Shown here: piece by piece, positions 16,978 to 25,190 of the stretch
Position numbering within the stretch: the first letter of the stretch is position 1
Layout of the letters: each line of letters begins with the position of its first letter
From: JALZAI01 sp038212215
Lineage (GTDB): Bacteria; Actinomycetota; Actinomycetes; Mycobacteriales; Jatrophihabitantaceae
Reading direction: 5' to 3'
DNA: 64,000 nucleotides
Assembly: GCA_038212215.1 (NCBI GenBank)
Contig: JBBQUT010000014.1
Span: forward strand, 37,601 to 101,600
The notes under the pieces: model-generated
Told to the model about the DNA's origin: nothing
The model's input: only the letters and a program-made list of their open reading frames with translations
Database searches by the model: none
Made by a program: the position numbers and the translations under genes

Positions 16978-17475
16978 GTGTCACCAGTGCTCCGACCCGC
17001 TACCCCGGATGACGTGCCGGCGATCGCGCGCATCTACGGGCACGCGGTTCGGGAGAGCGTCGCAACGTTCGACGTGACTGACCCGCCGCTGTCCTATTGG
17101 CACGAGAAGTTTGCGAGCGTCGAGTCCGGTGACCATGTCGTCGTCGTTGAGGAGGCGAAGGTGGTGGTCGGGTACGCCTACTCGACCCGGTTTCGTCCCC
17201 GGCCGGCCTACGCGCGCACTCGTGAGACGTCGGTGTACTTCGCGCCGGAGGCGGTGGGCCAGGGTTTGGGCGGGCTGGCCTACTCGCAACTGCTTGCACT
17301 GCTTCGCGCGGACGGGATGCACAGTGCCGTGGCGGTCGTGGCGGAGCCGAATCCCGCGTCGGTCGGGCTGCACGAATCGCTCGGCTTCGAGCTGATCGGG
17401 ATTCTGCGGGAGGTCGGCCGGAAGTTCGACCGGTGGATCGATACCCGGTGGTACCAGCTCCGTCTTGAGCAGTAG
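16978..17475 (+). CDS. Phosphinothricin/methionine-sulfoximine N-acetyltransferase-like GNAT
   Basis: From GTG 16978 the protein is 165 residues and follows the Pat/Bar/MnaT pattern: VLRPATPDDVPAIARIYGHA, VRESVATFD, then AYARTRETSVYFAPEAVGQG, the acetyl-CoA loop, and PNPASVGLHESLGFELIGIL with a final GRKFDRWIDTRWYQL. The family acetylates the amino group of phosphinothricin, methionine sulfoximine and some amino acids. The housekeeping role is often amino-acid detoxification. An upstream ATG (16924) would add 18 residues without homology, so the GTG is preferred. It converges on the LysR gene. Confidence 0.85.
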   Translation: MSPVLRPATPDDVPAIARIYGHAVRESVATFDVTDPPLSYWHEKFASVESGDHVVVVEEAKVVVGYAYSTRFRPRPAYARTRETSVYFAPEAVGQGLGGLAYSQLLALLRADGMHSAVAVVAEPNPASVGLHESLGFELIGILREVGRKFDRWIDTRWYQLRLEQ

Positions 17476-17499
17476 GTCAGCTCAACCGACACGCCACGC

Positions 17500-18396
17500 T
17501 CATGCCCGCAGCCGATCGAGGACGAGCGCGAGCGGAGGCCAGGCGTCGCGGCCTCGCCGGGTGACCGCGTAGGTGCGCATCAGCACCTCTGGCCCCGCGA
17601 GAGGCAGCAGCGCCACGCCACGTCGGGTGCGGCGCTCTGCAGGCAGCATGCCGACACCCATGCCGGCGACGATCAGTTCCTCGACCAGATCGAGGCTGTC
17701 GCACTGATGGGTCACGCGCGGCCGGAAGCCCGCCATCGACGCGATCAGGTGCACGACGTCTTCGTCGGCGCGGTTACGGGAGTTGCCGATCCAGTCCTGG
17801 GCGCGAAAAGCGTTGAACACCGCCAGCGAGTTTCCCCGCGCCGTCCGACCGGCCCCGGACGGGACGCCGAGACCCCACCGCGCTGAGGAGAGCGCGACCG
17901 AATCCAGCGTCGCGTCGAAGCCTGCTGGCGCGAGGTTGTAGTCGTAGGTCAGGGCGAGATCGATGGCGTCCGTGGCGAGCAGGCCGAACGCTTCGGCCGG
18001 TTCGTGCTCGTAGACGACGATGGTCAGTTTCGGGTGGCTCTGGGCCAGCGCGACGACGATCGGCAGCAGCAAGTCGCGGATGGCGGTGACGAATCCGGAG
18101 ACACGCACCGTGCCGACGGGTTCCGCGTCGGCGTCGAGATCGACGCGGGCAGCCTCAACAGCGGCGAGAATGGTCACCGCATGCTCGGCAAGGCGCCGAC
18201 CGGCCGGCGTGAGCCGCACCCGTCGGCCGTCGGGCTCGACGAGCGCCGTTCCTACGTCGCGGGCGAGTGCCGCGATGTGCTGGGACACGCTCGAAGTGGT
18301 GGTGTCGAGCATTTCGGCGACCGCCCGCATCGAACCGTGCCGCGAAAGCTCGAGCAGGACGTGCAGGCGGCGGGTGTCCACCATTTTATTGTGCAT
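17500..18396 (-). CDS. LysR-family transcriptional regulator
   Basis: A 298-residue LTTR. The N-terminal winged HTH reads LHVLLELSRHGSMRAVAEML followed by DTTTSSVSQHIAALARDVG and LVEPDGRRVRLTPAGRRLAE. The rest is a two-lobed effector-binding domain (VRVSGFVTAIRDLLLPIV..., EELIVAGMGVGMLPAERR). It is divergent from an EamA/RhtA-type exporter 67 bp away, the classical arrangement for an LTTR that controls an exporter. A perfect 15-bp inverted repeat lies just outside its start (18403-18417). Either Met1 (MHNK) or Met5 could be the start. The ligand is unknown, but amino acids are likely given the partner. Confidence 0.9.
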   Translation of the reverse strand: MHNKMVDTRRLHVLLELSRHGSMRAVAEMLDTTTSSVSQHIAALARDVGTALVEPDGRRVRLTPAGRRLAEHAVTILAAVEAARVDLDADAEPVGTVRVSGFVTAIRDLLLPIVVALAQSHPKLTIVVYEHEPAEAFGLLATDAIDLALTYDYNLAPAGFDATLDSVALSSARWGLGVPSGAGRTARGNSLAVFNAFRAQDWIGNSRNRADEDVVHLIASMAGFRPRVTHQCDSLDLVEELIVAGMGVGMLPAERRTRRGVALLPLAGPEVLMRTYAVTRRGRDAWPPLALVLDRLRA

Positions 18397-18402
18397 GATT
18401 CG

Positions 18403-18417
18403 TGAACGGATTGTTCA
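18403..18417. promoter_or_regulatory. Candidate LysR operator
   Basis: TGAACGGATTGTTCA is a perfect 5-bp inverted repeat around a 5-base centre, in the 67-bp region between the divergent lysR and exporter genes, six bases from the lysR start. LTTR sites are short interrupted dyads in exactly this setting. Confidence 0.45.
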
Positions 18418-18463
18418 GCATTGTTACGTGGACGTGGACGGTTCGAAGGGGTCTACTCGATGG

Positions 18464-19402
18464 ATGTCCGCGACTGCCAGCACTCACGCGCGCGTCGGCA
18501 TGTCGATGGCCTTGGCCGCGATGTGCTTCGTGCAACTGGGCGTCGCTGCATCGGTCGGTCTGTTCAACCAGATCGGTGCCGAGGGTGCCGCATGGCTGCG
18601 CCTGGTCTGGGCCGGTGTGCTGCTGCTGATCATTGGCCGTCCGTGGCGCACACGGTTCACCCGTTCGGCATTGCTGACCTGTGTCGTGCTCGGTGTGACC
18701 ACTGCGGCCATGACGATGCTATTCATGGCCGCCGTCGCGCGGCTGCCGCTCGGAACCGCGAGCGCGCTCGAATTCCTGGGACCGTTGGGAGTCGCCGTCG
18801 CGCGGGGCCGCGCCGCCGCGCGGATCTGGCCCCCGGTCGCCGCCGGCGGGGTACTGCTGCTCACCGAGCCGTGGCACGGCCACACTGATGCTGGCGGCGT
18901 TCTTCTCGCGCTGGCCGCCGCCGCGTGTTGGGCGAGTTACATCCTGCTGACCCAGCGCGCCGGTGACGAGGTGACCGGGTTGCGCGCGCTGTCGATCTCG
19001 ATGCCGATCGCGGCGCTTGTCGCGACGATCACTGTCGGGCCAAGCGTTTTCCCTCGATTGGACTGGCAACTGATTGCCATCGGGTTGGGCCTCGCGCTGC
19101 TGCTGCCGGTGCTTCCGTTCAGCTTGGAACTGCTGGCACTTCGGCGATTGACCGCCGCCGCATTCGGCACATTGATGAGCATCGAACCCGCCATCGCGCT
19201 CGTCATCGGGTTGGTCGCGCTCGGCCAAATCCCGCAGGTGAGCGCGTTGTTCGGGGTCCTGCTCGTCGTCGTCGCCGGTATCGGGGCCGAGCGCACCGGC
19301 GCGCGCGCCGACATGACCAGCGACCCGGCTTCGGCCGTGGGTGCGCAAGAGTGTCGGGACGGGCCCTCGCCGTCCGGGCGGTCGCCAGTTGCGGCATCCT
19401 GA
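18464..19402 (+). CDS. EamA/RhtA-type exporter (drug/metabolite transporter)
   Basis: A 312-residue membrane protein with about ten transmembrane segments in two EamA repeats. Visible pieces are MALAAMCFVQLGVAASVGLF, the RhtA-like GAEGAAWLRLVWAGVLLL, ATAAMTMLFMAAVARLPLG-type turns (TASALEFLGPLGVAVA) and the second repeat LPFSLELLALRRLTAAAFGT with LMSIEPAIALVIGLVALGQ. RhtA-like members export threonine and homoserine. The ATG at 18464 has a GAAGGGG site upstream. The C-terminal 35 residues are a hydrophilic tail. It is probably controlled by the divergent LysR protein. A GNAT gene follows five bases after its stop and may be co-transcribed. Confidence 0.85.
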   Translation: MSATASTHARVGMSMALAAMCFVQLGVAASVGLFNQIGAEGAAWLRLVWAGVLLLIIGRPWRTRFTRSALLTCVVLGVTTAAMTMLFMAAVARLPLGTASALEFLGPLGVAVARGRAAARIWPPVAAGGVLLLTEPWHGHTDAGGVLLALAAAACWASYILLTQRAGDEVTGLRALSISMPIAALVATITVGPSVFPRLDWQLIAIGLGLALLLPVLPFSLELLALRRLTAAAFGTLMSIEPAIALVIGLVALGQIPQVSALFGVLLVVVAGIGAERTGARADMTSDPASAVGAQECRDGPSPSGRSPVAAS

Positions 19403-19407
19403 CACTC

Positions 19408-19863
19408 ATGACTGCCGACGCGCTGCTCGTCCGCCCGCTGGGCCCGGACGACTATGAGCGCTGGGCCACGATGTTCCGCTCCTACCGCGACTTCTACCGG
19501 CTCGAGCCGGACGACGCCGTCGTGAGCAGGGTCTGGTCGTGGATTCACGACCCCGCTCACGAGACGTGCGCGCTGGGTGCAGCCTTTGGTGACAAGCTGG
19601 TCGGCCTTGCGCACTACCGGCGCTTCGCACGTCCGTCGTCCGGTGGAGTCGGGATATTCCTTGATGATCTGTTCACTGATCCTGTACACCGCGGTCGCGG
19701 CGCGGGCCGCGCTCTGATCGGGGCCCTCGGCGAGATTGCTGAGCAAGAGCAGTGCAATGTCGTTCGCTGGATAACGGCGGCGGACAACATCACCGCGCAG
19801 CGACTGTATGACTCGATTGCGACCAGGACTGCATGGCTCACCTACGATCTGCCGCACGCATAG
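19408..19863 (+). CDS. GNAT-family N-acetyltransferase
   Basis: A 151-residue GNAT protein beginning MTADALLVRPLGPDDYERWA. Its core FLDDLFTDPVHRGRGAGRAL contains the acetyl-CoA binding R-G-x-G-A signature. The C-terminal helix-strand unit is RWITAADNITAQRLYDSIAT. Its start lies five bases after the exporter stop, so it probably shares that transcript. The substrate is unknown. Acetylation of a diamine or amino acid handled by the exporter is only a guess. It converges on the mop gene. Confidence 0.85.
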   Translation: MTADALLVRPLGPDDYERWATMFRSYRDFYRLEPDDAVVSRVWSWIHDPAHETCALGAAFGDKLVGLAHYRRFARPSSGGVGIFLDDLFTDPVHRGRGAGRALIGALGEIAEQEQCNVVRWITAADNITAQRLYDSIATRTAWLTYDLPHA

Positions 19864-19904
19864 GGGCGTGCCGGTCGCGCGAGAGCCCAGTTCCAAGCGC
19901 GCTG

Positions 19905-20114
19905 CTACTCGACGCCCAGCATGACCTCGGTCGACTTGATCAGGGCGGTGACGGGTGTCCCGACTTCGAGGCCGAGATCCTCGACGGCGTCTTTCGTGAT
20001 CGAGGCGGTCACCTGCTGGCCCCCATCGAGATCGACCTTCACGACACTCATGACCGAGCCGATCTCGATGGCCGCGATGGTGCCGGTGAGTTGGTTACGG
20101 GTGGACAGGCGCAT
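19905..20114 (-). CDS. Mop/TOBE-domain molybdate-binding protein (molbindin)
   Basis: A 69-residue protein made of a single TOBE/Mop domain: MRLSTRNQLTGTIAAIEIGS, then VVKVDLDGGQQVTASITKDA and VGTPVTALIKSTEVMLGVE. Such molbindins assemble into hexamers that store molybdate or tungstate in the cytoplasm. The ATG is preceded by GGAGGAAC. It is divergent from modABC, so the 318-bp region between them probably holds promoters for both uptake and storage. Length and sequence are normal for the family. Confidence 0.92.
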   Translation of the reverse strand: MRLSTRNQLTGTIAAIEIGSVMSVVKVDLDGGQQVTASITKDAVEDLGLEVGTPVTALIKSTEVMLGVE

Positions 20115-20432
20115 GTTGTTCCTCCGGTTTGCTCGAACGTTGTTGTAGCGAACCGTAGCGCCGGGGCGGAACCACCGATGCCTGTGGACGACGGGACCAC
20201 AGCCGCGTCCGGTGGGGCGCGGTGACGCGCCACATCACGCGTATCCGGGCGCCGATCCGCGCTTCCCAGCGCCTACGCGCCCACCGCATGCTCGGGTCAT
20301 CGACGGCATCTCCGTCGCGTCTGCCGACGGATTGGTGGATATGGTCCGCAGCTGCGGCTATAGTCGCCGCCGTGCCCACGTAGGCCGTCGACTCCGTTGG
20401 CCCGCCGCAAACCATCGATCAAGGAGAGCCCC
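20115..20432. promoter_or_regulatory. Divergent control region of mop and modABC
   Basis: A 318-bp gene-free stretch between the divergent mop and modA genes. A TATAGT at 20359-20364 could be a -10 box for modABC. A -35 candidate (TTGGTG at 20332-20337) sits at too long a spacing (21 bases). I did not recognise a ModE site or a molybdenum-cofactor riboswitch. Confidence 0.35.
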
Positions 20433-21239
20433 ATGCAGCGTCGTACTCTGATCCTCACCGCCATCGCGGCGGCGAGCGTCCTGTTGGTTGCGGGGTGTTC
20501 CTCAAGCAAGAAGTCGACCCCGCCCACCAACTCCGCGGCGGGCGGGTCCAAATCGACTGAGGCGGTGTCGGGCACCGTTAGTGTCTTCGCTGCGTCCTCA
20601 TTGACCGAGGCGTTCACCACGGTAGGTAAGCAATTCGAGGCGGCACACCCCGGCACAACGGTGAAACTGAACTTCGGGGCGAGTTCGGATCTGGCGAATT
20701 CGATCAACCAGGGCGCTCCGGCCGACGTGTTCGCCTCGGCCTCACCGAAGAACATGACGCAGGTCAGCGACGCCGGCGGGGCATCCACGTCGACCAATTT
20801 CGTGAAGAACTTCATGGAGATCGCTGTCCCGCCCAAGAATCCCGCCAACGTGACCAGCGTGGCTGATCTCGCCAAGGGCGGGGTGAAGGTGGCGCTGTGC
20901 TTGCCCACCGTGCCGTGCGGGGCGGCCGCCGCGCAGGTGTTCAGCAACGCCAAGATCAAGGTCAAGCCGGTAACGCTGGAGCAGAATGTGAAGTCCACCC
21001 TGACCAAGGTCGAGCTGGGCGAGGTAGACGCTGGCGTCGTCTACGTCACCGACGTCAAGGCGGCCGGTTCGAAGGTGAAGGGCGTAGTCATCCCGGCCAA
21101 CCTCGACGCCTCGACCGAGTACCCGATCGCGGCACTGAGCAAGGCTGCGAATTCAGCTGCCGCGCAAGCCTTCGTCGCCTACGTGTTGTCGCCTGCCGGG
21201 CAAGGCGTCCTCGCCGCGGCCGGGTTCGCGAAGCCCTGA
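20433..21239 (+). CDS. modA: Molybdate ABC transporter substrate-binding lipoprotein ModA
   Basis: A 268-residue periplasmic-type binding protein. The signal peptide ends in the lipobox LLVAGC (Cys22), so it should be a lipoprotein on the outer face of the membrane. The mature part has the ModA landmarks GTVSVFAASSLTEAFTTVGK, NFGASSDLANSINQGAPADV and FASASPKNM, then VKVALCLPTVPCGAAAAQVF and VELGEVDAGVVYVTDVKAAG, the residues that wrap around the oxyanion. The ATG has AAGGAGAG upstream. It leads the modABC operon and is divergent from mop. It delivers molybdate to ModBC. Confidence 0.95.
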   Translation: MQRRTLILTAIAAASVLLVAGCSSSKKSTPPTNSAAGGSKSTEAVSGTVSVFAASSLTEAFTTVGKQFEAAHPGTTVKLNFGASSDLANSINQGAPADVFASASPKNMTQVSDAGGASTSTNFVKNFMEIAVPPKNPANVTSVADLAKGGVKVALCLPTVPCGAAAAQVFSNAKIKVKPVTLEQNVKSTLTKVELGEVDAGVVYVTDVKAAGSKVKGVVIPANLDASTEYPIAALSKAANSAAAQAFVAYVLSPAGQGVLAAAGFAKP

Positions 21240-21316
21240 CCGGCTCGGATCCCGGCGGCAAACTTCGGCGACTGCGGCGGGCGGCGCCGGGCGGCCGGGG
21301 GGCACCGGTACTGATC

Positions 21317-22078
21317 GTGGCGCCCGCGGCGATCGGTTTCGCGTTTCTGCTGCTGCCGCTGCTTGCTCTGCTCATCCGCGCCCCGTGGCGAGGCTTGGGC
21401 AAACTGCTGTCCGACAGCCAGGTACTCACCGCGCTTCGGCTGTCCCTCGAGTGCGCCACGGCCGCCACCGTGGCGTCGCTGATCCTCGGCGTGCCACTGG
21501 CGTGGATTCTGGCGCGCATACACATGCCAGGGATCGGGCTGCTGCGAGCGCTCGTCACTCTGCCGCTGGTGCTACCGCCCGTCGTGGGAGGTATCGCGCT
21601 GCTGCTGGCGCTGGGCCGTAACGGGGTAGTGGGCCGATACCTGGATCAGTGGTTCGGGCTGACCCTCCCGTTCACCACGCTCGGCGTGATCGTGGCCGAG
21701 ACATTTGTGGCGATGCCATTCCTGGTCGTCACCGTTGAAGGCGCTCTGCGCTCCGCCGACCGCGAACTCGAGGAGGCGGCCGTCACCCTGGGCGCCTCCC
21801 GCCTGGCCATCTTCGGCCGGGTCACCCTGCCCCTGATCGCCCCGTCGTTACTGGCCGGCTCGACCCTGTGCTGGGCGCGAGCGCTAGGCGAGTTCGGCGC
21901 CACCATCACCTTCGCCGGCAACTTCAAAGGCACCACCCAAACCATGCCGCTCGCCGTCTACAACGCCTTCGAAACAGACCCCGAAGCCACCATCGCCCTC
22001 AGCCTGGTGCTGCTGCTCGTCGCCGTCGTCGTTCTCGCCGCCCTGCGCGATCGCTGGCTACGGGGACCCTCGCTATGA
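21317..22078 (+). CDS. modB: Molybdate ABC transporter permease ModB
   Basis: An inner-membrane permease with about five transmembrane segments (IGFAFLLLPLLALLIRAPW, LGVPLAWILARIHMPGIGLL, LPLVLPPVVGGIALLLALGR and others) and the EAA loop EEAAVTLGASRLAIFGRVTL that docks on ModC. The start is uncertain. No ATG exists in frame after the modA stop. GTG 21317 gives 253 residues but begins close to the first membrane segment, so a CTG or other weak start further upstream may be used. The 3' end overlaps modC by four bases (ATGA), indicating translational coupling. Confidence 0.88.
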   Translation: MAPAAIGFAFLLLPLLALLIRAPWRGLGKLLSDSQVLTALRLSLECATAATVASLILGVPLAWILARIHMPGIGLLRALVTLPLVLPPVVGGIALLLALGRNGVVGRYLDQWFGLTLPFTTLGVIVAETFVAMPFLVVTVEGALRSADRELEEAAVTLGASRLAIFGRVTLPLIAPSLLAGSTLCWARALGEFGATITFAGNFKGTTQTMPLAVYNAFETDPEATIALSLVLLLVAVVVLAALRDRWLRGPSL

Positions 22079-23229
22079 CCAAGCACGGCGCCGCCGCCAA
22101 CATCGGATCCGTTGGGCGCACCGCGTCCGGGACGCTGACGATTCGGGGCACGGTCGAGCGGGGCTCGTTCTGCCTGGACGTAGATTTCTTCGTGAACCCT
22201 GGCGAGGTACTCGGTGTACTCGGCCCCAATGGCGCGGGCAAGACAACCCTGCTTCGCGCGATAGCCGGGCTGACCGCGCTCACCGACGGAAGACTGATCC
22301 TCGACGGAGAGACCCTCGACGACGCTCAGGCCGACGTGTTCGTGCCCGGCGATCAGCGACCGATTGGCTTCGTCTTCCAAAACTACCGGCTCTTCCCGCA
22401 CCTGAGCGTGCGCGACAACGTCGCCTTTCCTGCGCGCTGCCGACGGGCCGGTCGAAAAGGGTCGCGCCGCGTCGCCGAGCGGTGGCTCAACCGGCTGGGC
22501 ATCAGCGAACTCGCCGGGCGCAAACCGGCCCAGCTGTCCGGCGGACAAGCCCAGCGCGTCGCCCTCGCGCGCGCCCTAGCCGCAGATCCCGGCCTGCTCC
22601 TGCTCGACGAACCCCTCGCGGCGCTGGACGCCCGCACAAAGCTCGAAGTCCGCGCCGAGCTACGCCGGCACCTGAGTGAGTTTCCCGGACCCACCCTGCT
22701 CGTCACCCATGACCCGCTCGAAGCCATGATCATGACCGACCGGCTGATCGTCATCGAGGACGGCCGGATCGTGCAACACGGCGCCCCGGCCGAGGTCGCC
22801 CGCCGCCCCGCCACCCAATACATCGCCCGCCTCGTCGGCCTCAACCTCTACCCCGGAACCCGCGCAATATCAGGTGAGGTCACCCTCGACGACGGCGGAA
22901 CGCTCATCGCCGCCGGCACTCCCAACCCCGACCACACCCCGACCAACGAGCCAACCCCGACCGGCCGCGTACTCGTCGCCATCCGACCCACCGCCATCGC
23001 CCTGCACACCGCCAGACCCGAACACTCCAGCCCACGCAACACCTGGCAAGGAACCGTCACCGGACTAGAACTGCTCACCGACCGCGTCCGCGCCCAAATC
23101 AGCGGCACCCCATCCGCACTCGTCGACATCACCCCCGACGCCGTCGCCGACCTCGACCTGACCAACGGCAAACCGATATGGCTCAGCACCAAAGCGACCG
23201 ACATCGACGTCTACCCGAACCCCAACTGA
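22075..23229 (+). CDS. modC: Molybdate ABC transporter ATP-binding protein ModC
   Basis: A 384-residue ABC ATPase with Walker A GPNGAGKTT, Q-loop VFQNYRLFPHLSV, signature LSGGQAQRVALARAL, Walker B LLLLDEPLAALDA and the switch histidine in LLVTHDPLEA. After about residue 265 it continues with a TOBE/Mop-like regulatory domain (GEVTLDDGGTL..., VLVAIRPTAIALH, WQGTVTGLELLTDRVRAQIS), which is typical for ModC. It powers molybdate import with ModB. The start overlaps the modB stop. The C-terminal part has a threonine/proline-rich linker (TPNPDHTPTNEPTPTG). It converges on the MFS gene 18 bp further on. Confidence 0.95.
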   Translation: MTKHGAAANIGSVGRTASGTLTIRGTVERGSFCLDVDFFVNPGEVLGVLGPNGAGKTTLLRAIAGLTALTDGRLILDGETLDDAQADVFVPGDQRPIGFVFQNYRLFPHLSVRDNVAFPARCRRAGRKGSRRVAERWLNRLGISELAGRKPAQLSGGQAQRVALARALAADPGLLLLDEPLAALDARTKLEVRAELRRHLSEFPGPTLLVTHDPLEAMIMTDRLIVIEDGRIVQHGAPAEVARRPATQYIARLVGLNLYPGTRAISGEVTLDDGGTLIAAGTPNPDHTPTNEPTPTGRVLVAIRPTAIALHTARPEHSSPRNTWQGTVTGLELLTDRVRAQISGTPSALVDITPDAVADLDLTNGKPIWLSTKATDIDVYPNPN

Positions 23230-23247
23230 ACGATAGGCAGGCCGCCA

Positions 23248-24732
23248 TCAACGGGGACGGGCGTGCGGCGCACCAAGCGTCGGGCGCCCCCTGCTGACTG
23301 CCTGGTCGTGCGGAGCATCGGTATCGCTGTCCAGCACATCGTTGCGAATCATCAGCCACGACAGCACGCCGCCGAGCACGCACAGACCGGCGGCGATGAG
23401 CACGGCGTGGTGAAAGCCGATCGAGAGCAGAGCGGGCTGCGCGTAGCTGGACTCGGTGATGCCGGCGATCCCCGGTAACACAGCCACAGCGAGCAACCCG
23501 GCGGTGCGTGCGATGTCGTTGTTGACCGCCGAGGCGACGCCGACCTGATGCTCGGGGGCGGCGGCGAGCACTGTCGCCGTCAACGGCGCCACGGTTGCCG
23601 AGAGCCCGAGCGCGAACACCAGCACAGCAGGCAGCACCGTGCTGAGGTAGCCGGAGTGTGCGCCGATCCTCGCGAGCAGCCCCATGCCGGATCCGGCCAC
23701 GATCGGTCCGAACGTCATCGGCAGCCGCGGTCCGATTTTTTGCGCCAGCCGGCCCATTCGCGCCGACAGCAGCAACATCACCGCAGGCAGCGGCAGCACA
23801 GCAGTACCGGCAGCGACTGGCGAGAACCCGGACACCACCTGCAACTGCACGGGCAGCAGGAACAAGGCGCCGGACAATGCCGCGTACAGGACCAGTGTCA
23901 CCACATTCGCGCCGGTGAACTGCGCCGAACGGAAAAGGCTTAGCGGCATCATCGGCGCGGCGACGCGCGATTCGGTGAAGACGAATCCGACGAGCAAGGC
24001 GACGCCCGCCACCAGGGACGCGACGGTCGCGGCGGGCCAGTGCTGCTGGGCACCTTCGGTCAGCGCGTAGATGACGAGCCCGAGCCCGAGCGCCGCACTG
24101 ACGAGGCCAAGGAGATCCAAGCGTCCACTCGCCTCTTCGTCGCGGCTTTCGGGCACGTGCCGCGCCGCGACGATCACGACCGCCGCCGCCATCGGCACGT
24201 TGATCAGAAACGCCAGCCGCCATCCCCAGGACGCAGCGCCGACGAGCGTCCCGCCGAGCACCGGCCCGACGGCCGCGGCCACACCGCCGAGACCAGACCA
24301 CGCGCCAACGGCCTCGGCTCGGTCCTCCTTGCGAAAGGCCGACTCGATGATGGCGAGCGAACCCGGTGTTAGCAGCGCGGCCCCGACACCCTGGAGCGCT
24401 CGCATGCCGATCAGCACCTCCGCGGTCGGCGCGGCGGCACACCCCGCCGACGCGAGTGCGAACCAGATCGTGCCGACGACGAATACCCGCCGCCGCCCGA
24501 GCCGGTCGCCCAGCGACCCGCCGAGCAGTAGCAGCCCGGACAGCGTGAGGGTGTAGGCGTTGAGCGTCCATTGCAGGCTGGTGAGACCGGCGTGGAGGTC
24601 AGTACCGATGCGGGGCAGGGCGACGTTCACGATCGTCGCGTCCAACTGGGCCATTCCGCTGCCCAAGATGGTGGCGAGCAGCACCCAGCGGCCCTGCGCA
24701 GAGCGGTACTCAATACCGCGCCGTGGTTGCAT
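23248..24732 (-). CDS. MFS drug/solute exporter, DHA2 (EmrB/QacA) type, 14 TM
   Basis: A 494-residue major-facilitator protein. Motif A is LLGGSLGDRLGRRRVFVVGT, and the first helix has MAQLDATIVNVALPRIGTDL, with the acidic residue in helix 1 characteristic of the DHA2 group. Motif C is GPVLGGTLVGAASWGWRLAF, followed by LINVPMAAAVV. The number of hydrophobic segments fits 14 TM. It should be a proton-driven exporter of drugs or metabolites. The ATG at 24732 is preferred over a GTG two codons upstream. It is divergent from the small GNAT gene at 24748, so both share a very short promoter region. Confidence 0.88.
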   Translation of the reverse strand: MQPRRGIEYRSAQGRWVLLATILGSGMAQLDATIVNVALPRIGTDLHAGLTSLQWTLNAYTLTLSGLLLLGGSLGDRLGRRRVFVVGTIWFALASAGCAAAPTAEVLIGMRALQGVGAALLTPGSLAIIESAFRKEDRAEAVGAWSGLGGVAAAVGPVLGGTLVGAASWGWRLAFLINVPMAAAVVIVAARHVPESRDEEASGRLDLLGLVSAALGLGLVIYALTEGAQQHWPAATVASLVAGVALLVGFVFTESRVAAPMMPLSLFRSAQFTGANVVTLVLYAALSGALFLLPVQLQVVSGFSPVAAGTAVLPLPAVMLLLSARMGRLAQKIGPRLPMTFGPIVAGSGMGLLARIGAHSGYLSTVLPAVLVFALGLSATVAPLTATVLAAAPEHQVGVASAVNNDIARTAGLLAVAVLPGIAGITESSYAQPALLSIGFHHAVLIAAGLCVLGGVLSWLMIRNDVLDSDTDAPHDQAVSRGRPTLGAPHARPR

Positions 24733-24747
24733 ACACACCGCCCGTTG

Positions 24748-25068
24748 ATGAGTGCAATGCTCGACTACATGTCAGAACCGGTAGTCAGTGTGGCTGATGA
24801 CCCCGAACGCAATCGCTACGAGGTGTGGGTGGACGGTGCACTAGCCGGAATTGCTGCGTATCGGCCAGAGCCGGGCCGGCGGGTGTTCGTGCACACTGAG
24901 ATCGATCCTGCATTCTCGGGACGCGGCCTCGCCGGCACGCTCGTGCGCGCCGCGCTGGACGAGGCACGGGCGCACGGTGTGCTAGTGACGCCGGTGTGTC
25001 CGTTCGTCGGCGCATTCATCGGCGATCATCCGGAGTACGCCGACCTCGTCGACGACAGCCGTGAGTGA
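24748..25068 (+). CDS. Small GNAT protein (YjdJ/Yidj-like N-acetyltransferase)
   Basis: A protein of about 106 residues: RYEVWVDGALAGIAAYRPEP, then HTEIDPAFSGRGLAGTLVRA, then ARAHGVLVTPVCPFVGAFIG with the end HPEYADLVDDSRE. This is the compact GNAT fold of the YjdJ group, with the acetyl-CoA loop GRGLAGT. Starts at 24748, 24757 or 24769 are all in frame, and homology begins after the last. Its stop codon lies inside the first unit of the 25061 repeat (GTGAGTGA), so the repeat has been inserted at, or has reshaped, the gene's end. Substrate unknown. Confidence 0.85.
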   Translation: MSAMLDYMSEPVVSVADDPERNRYEVWVDGALAGIAAYRPEPGRRVFVHTEIDPAFSGRGLAGTLVRAALDEARAHGVLVTPVCPFVGAFIGDHPEYADLVDDSRE

Positions 25069-25190
25069 ACGAAGTGAACGAACAAATGTGACCGGGCTCC
25101 GCCGGCCGAACGAGCGCAGCGAGGCTCGGCCGTGAGTGAACGAAGCGAACGAACCAATGTGACCGGGCTCCGCCGGCCGAACGAGGGCAG
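25061..25190 (+). repeat. Dispersed start-codon repeat, locus A (two tandem units)
   Basis: Two tandem units of 71 bp begin at 25061 and 25132. Each starts GTGAGTGAACGAAG and continues through CCAATGTGACCGGGCTCCGC (first unit CAAATG) to GGCCGAACGAG. The first unit ends in GCGAGGCTCGGCC, and the second diverges after GAACGAG. The first unit supplies the stop codon of the upstream GNAT gene. The GTG at the start of the second unit is the start codon of the FAD enzyme, whose first 18 residues are repeat-encoded. Related copies lie at 36392-36466 and 41329-41436. Confidence 0.85.

Noticed and set aside
20115..20432. Molybdenum-cofactor riboswitch in front of modABC
   Set aside because: No matching conserved stem-loop pattern could be recognised by eye, and the region is called only a control region.
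23230..23247. Intrinsic terminator between modC and the MFS gene
   Set aside because: Only 18 bases separate the convergent stop codons, with no hairpin and no T-run.
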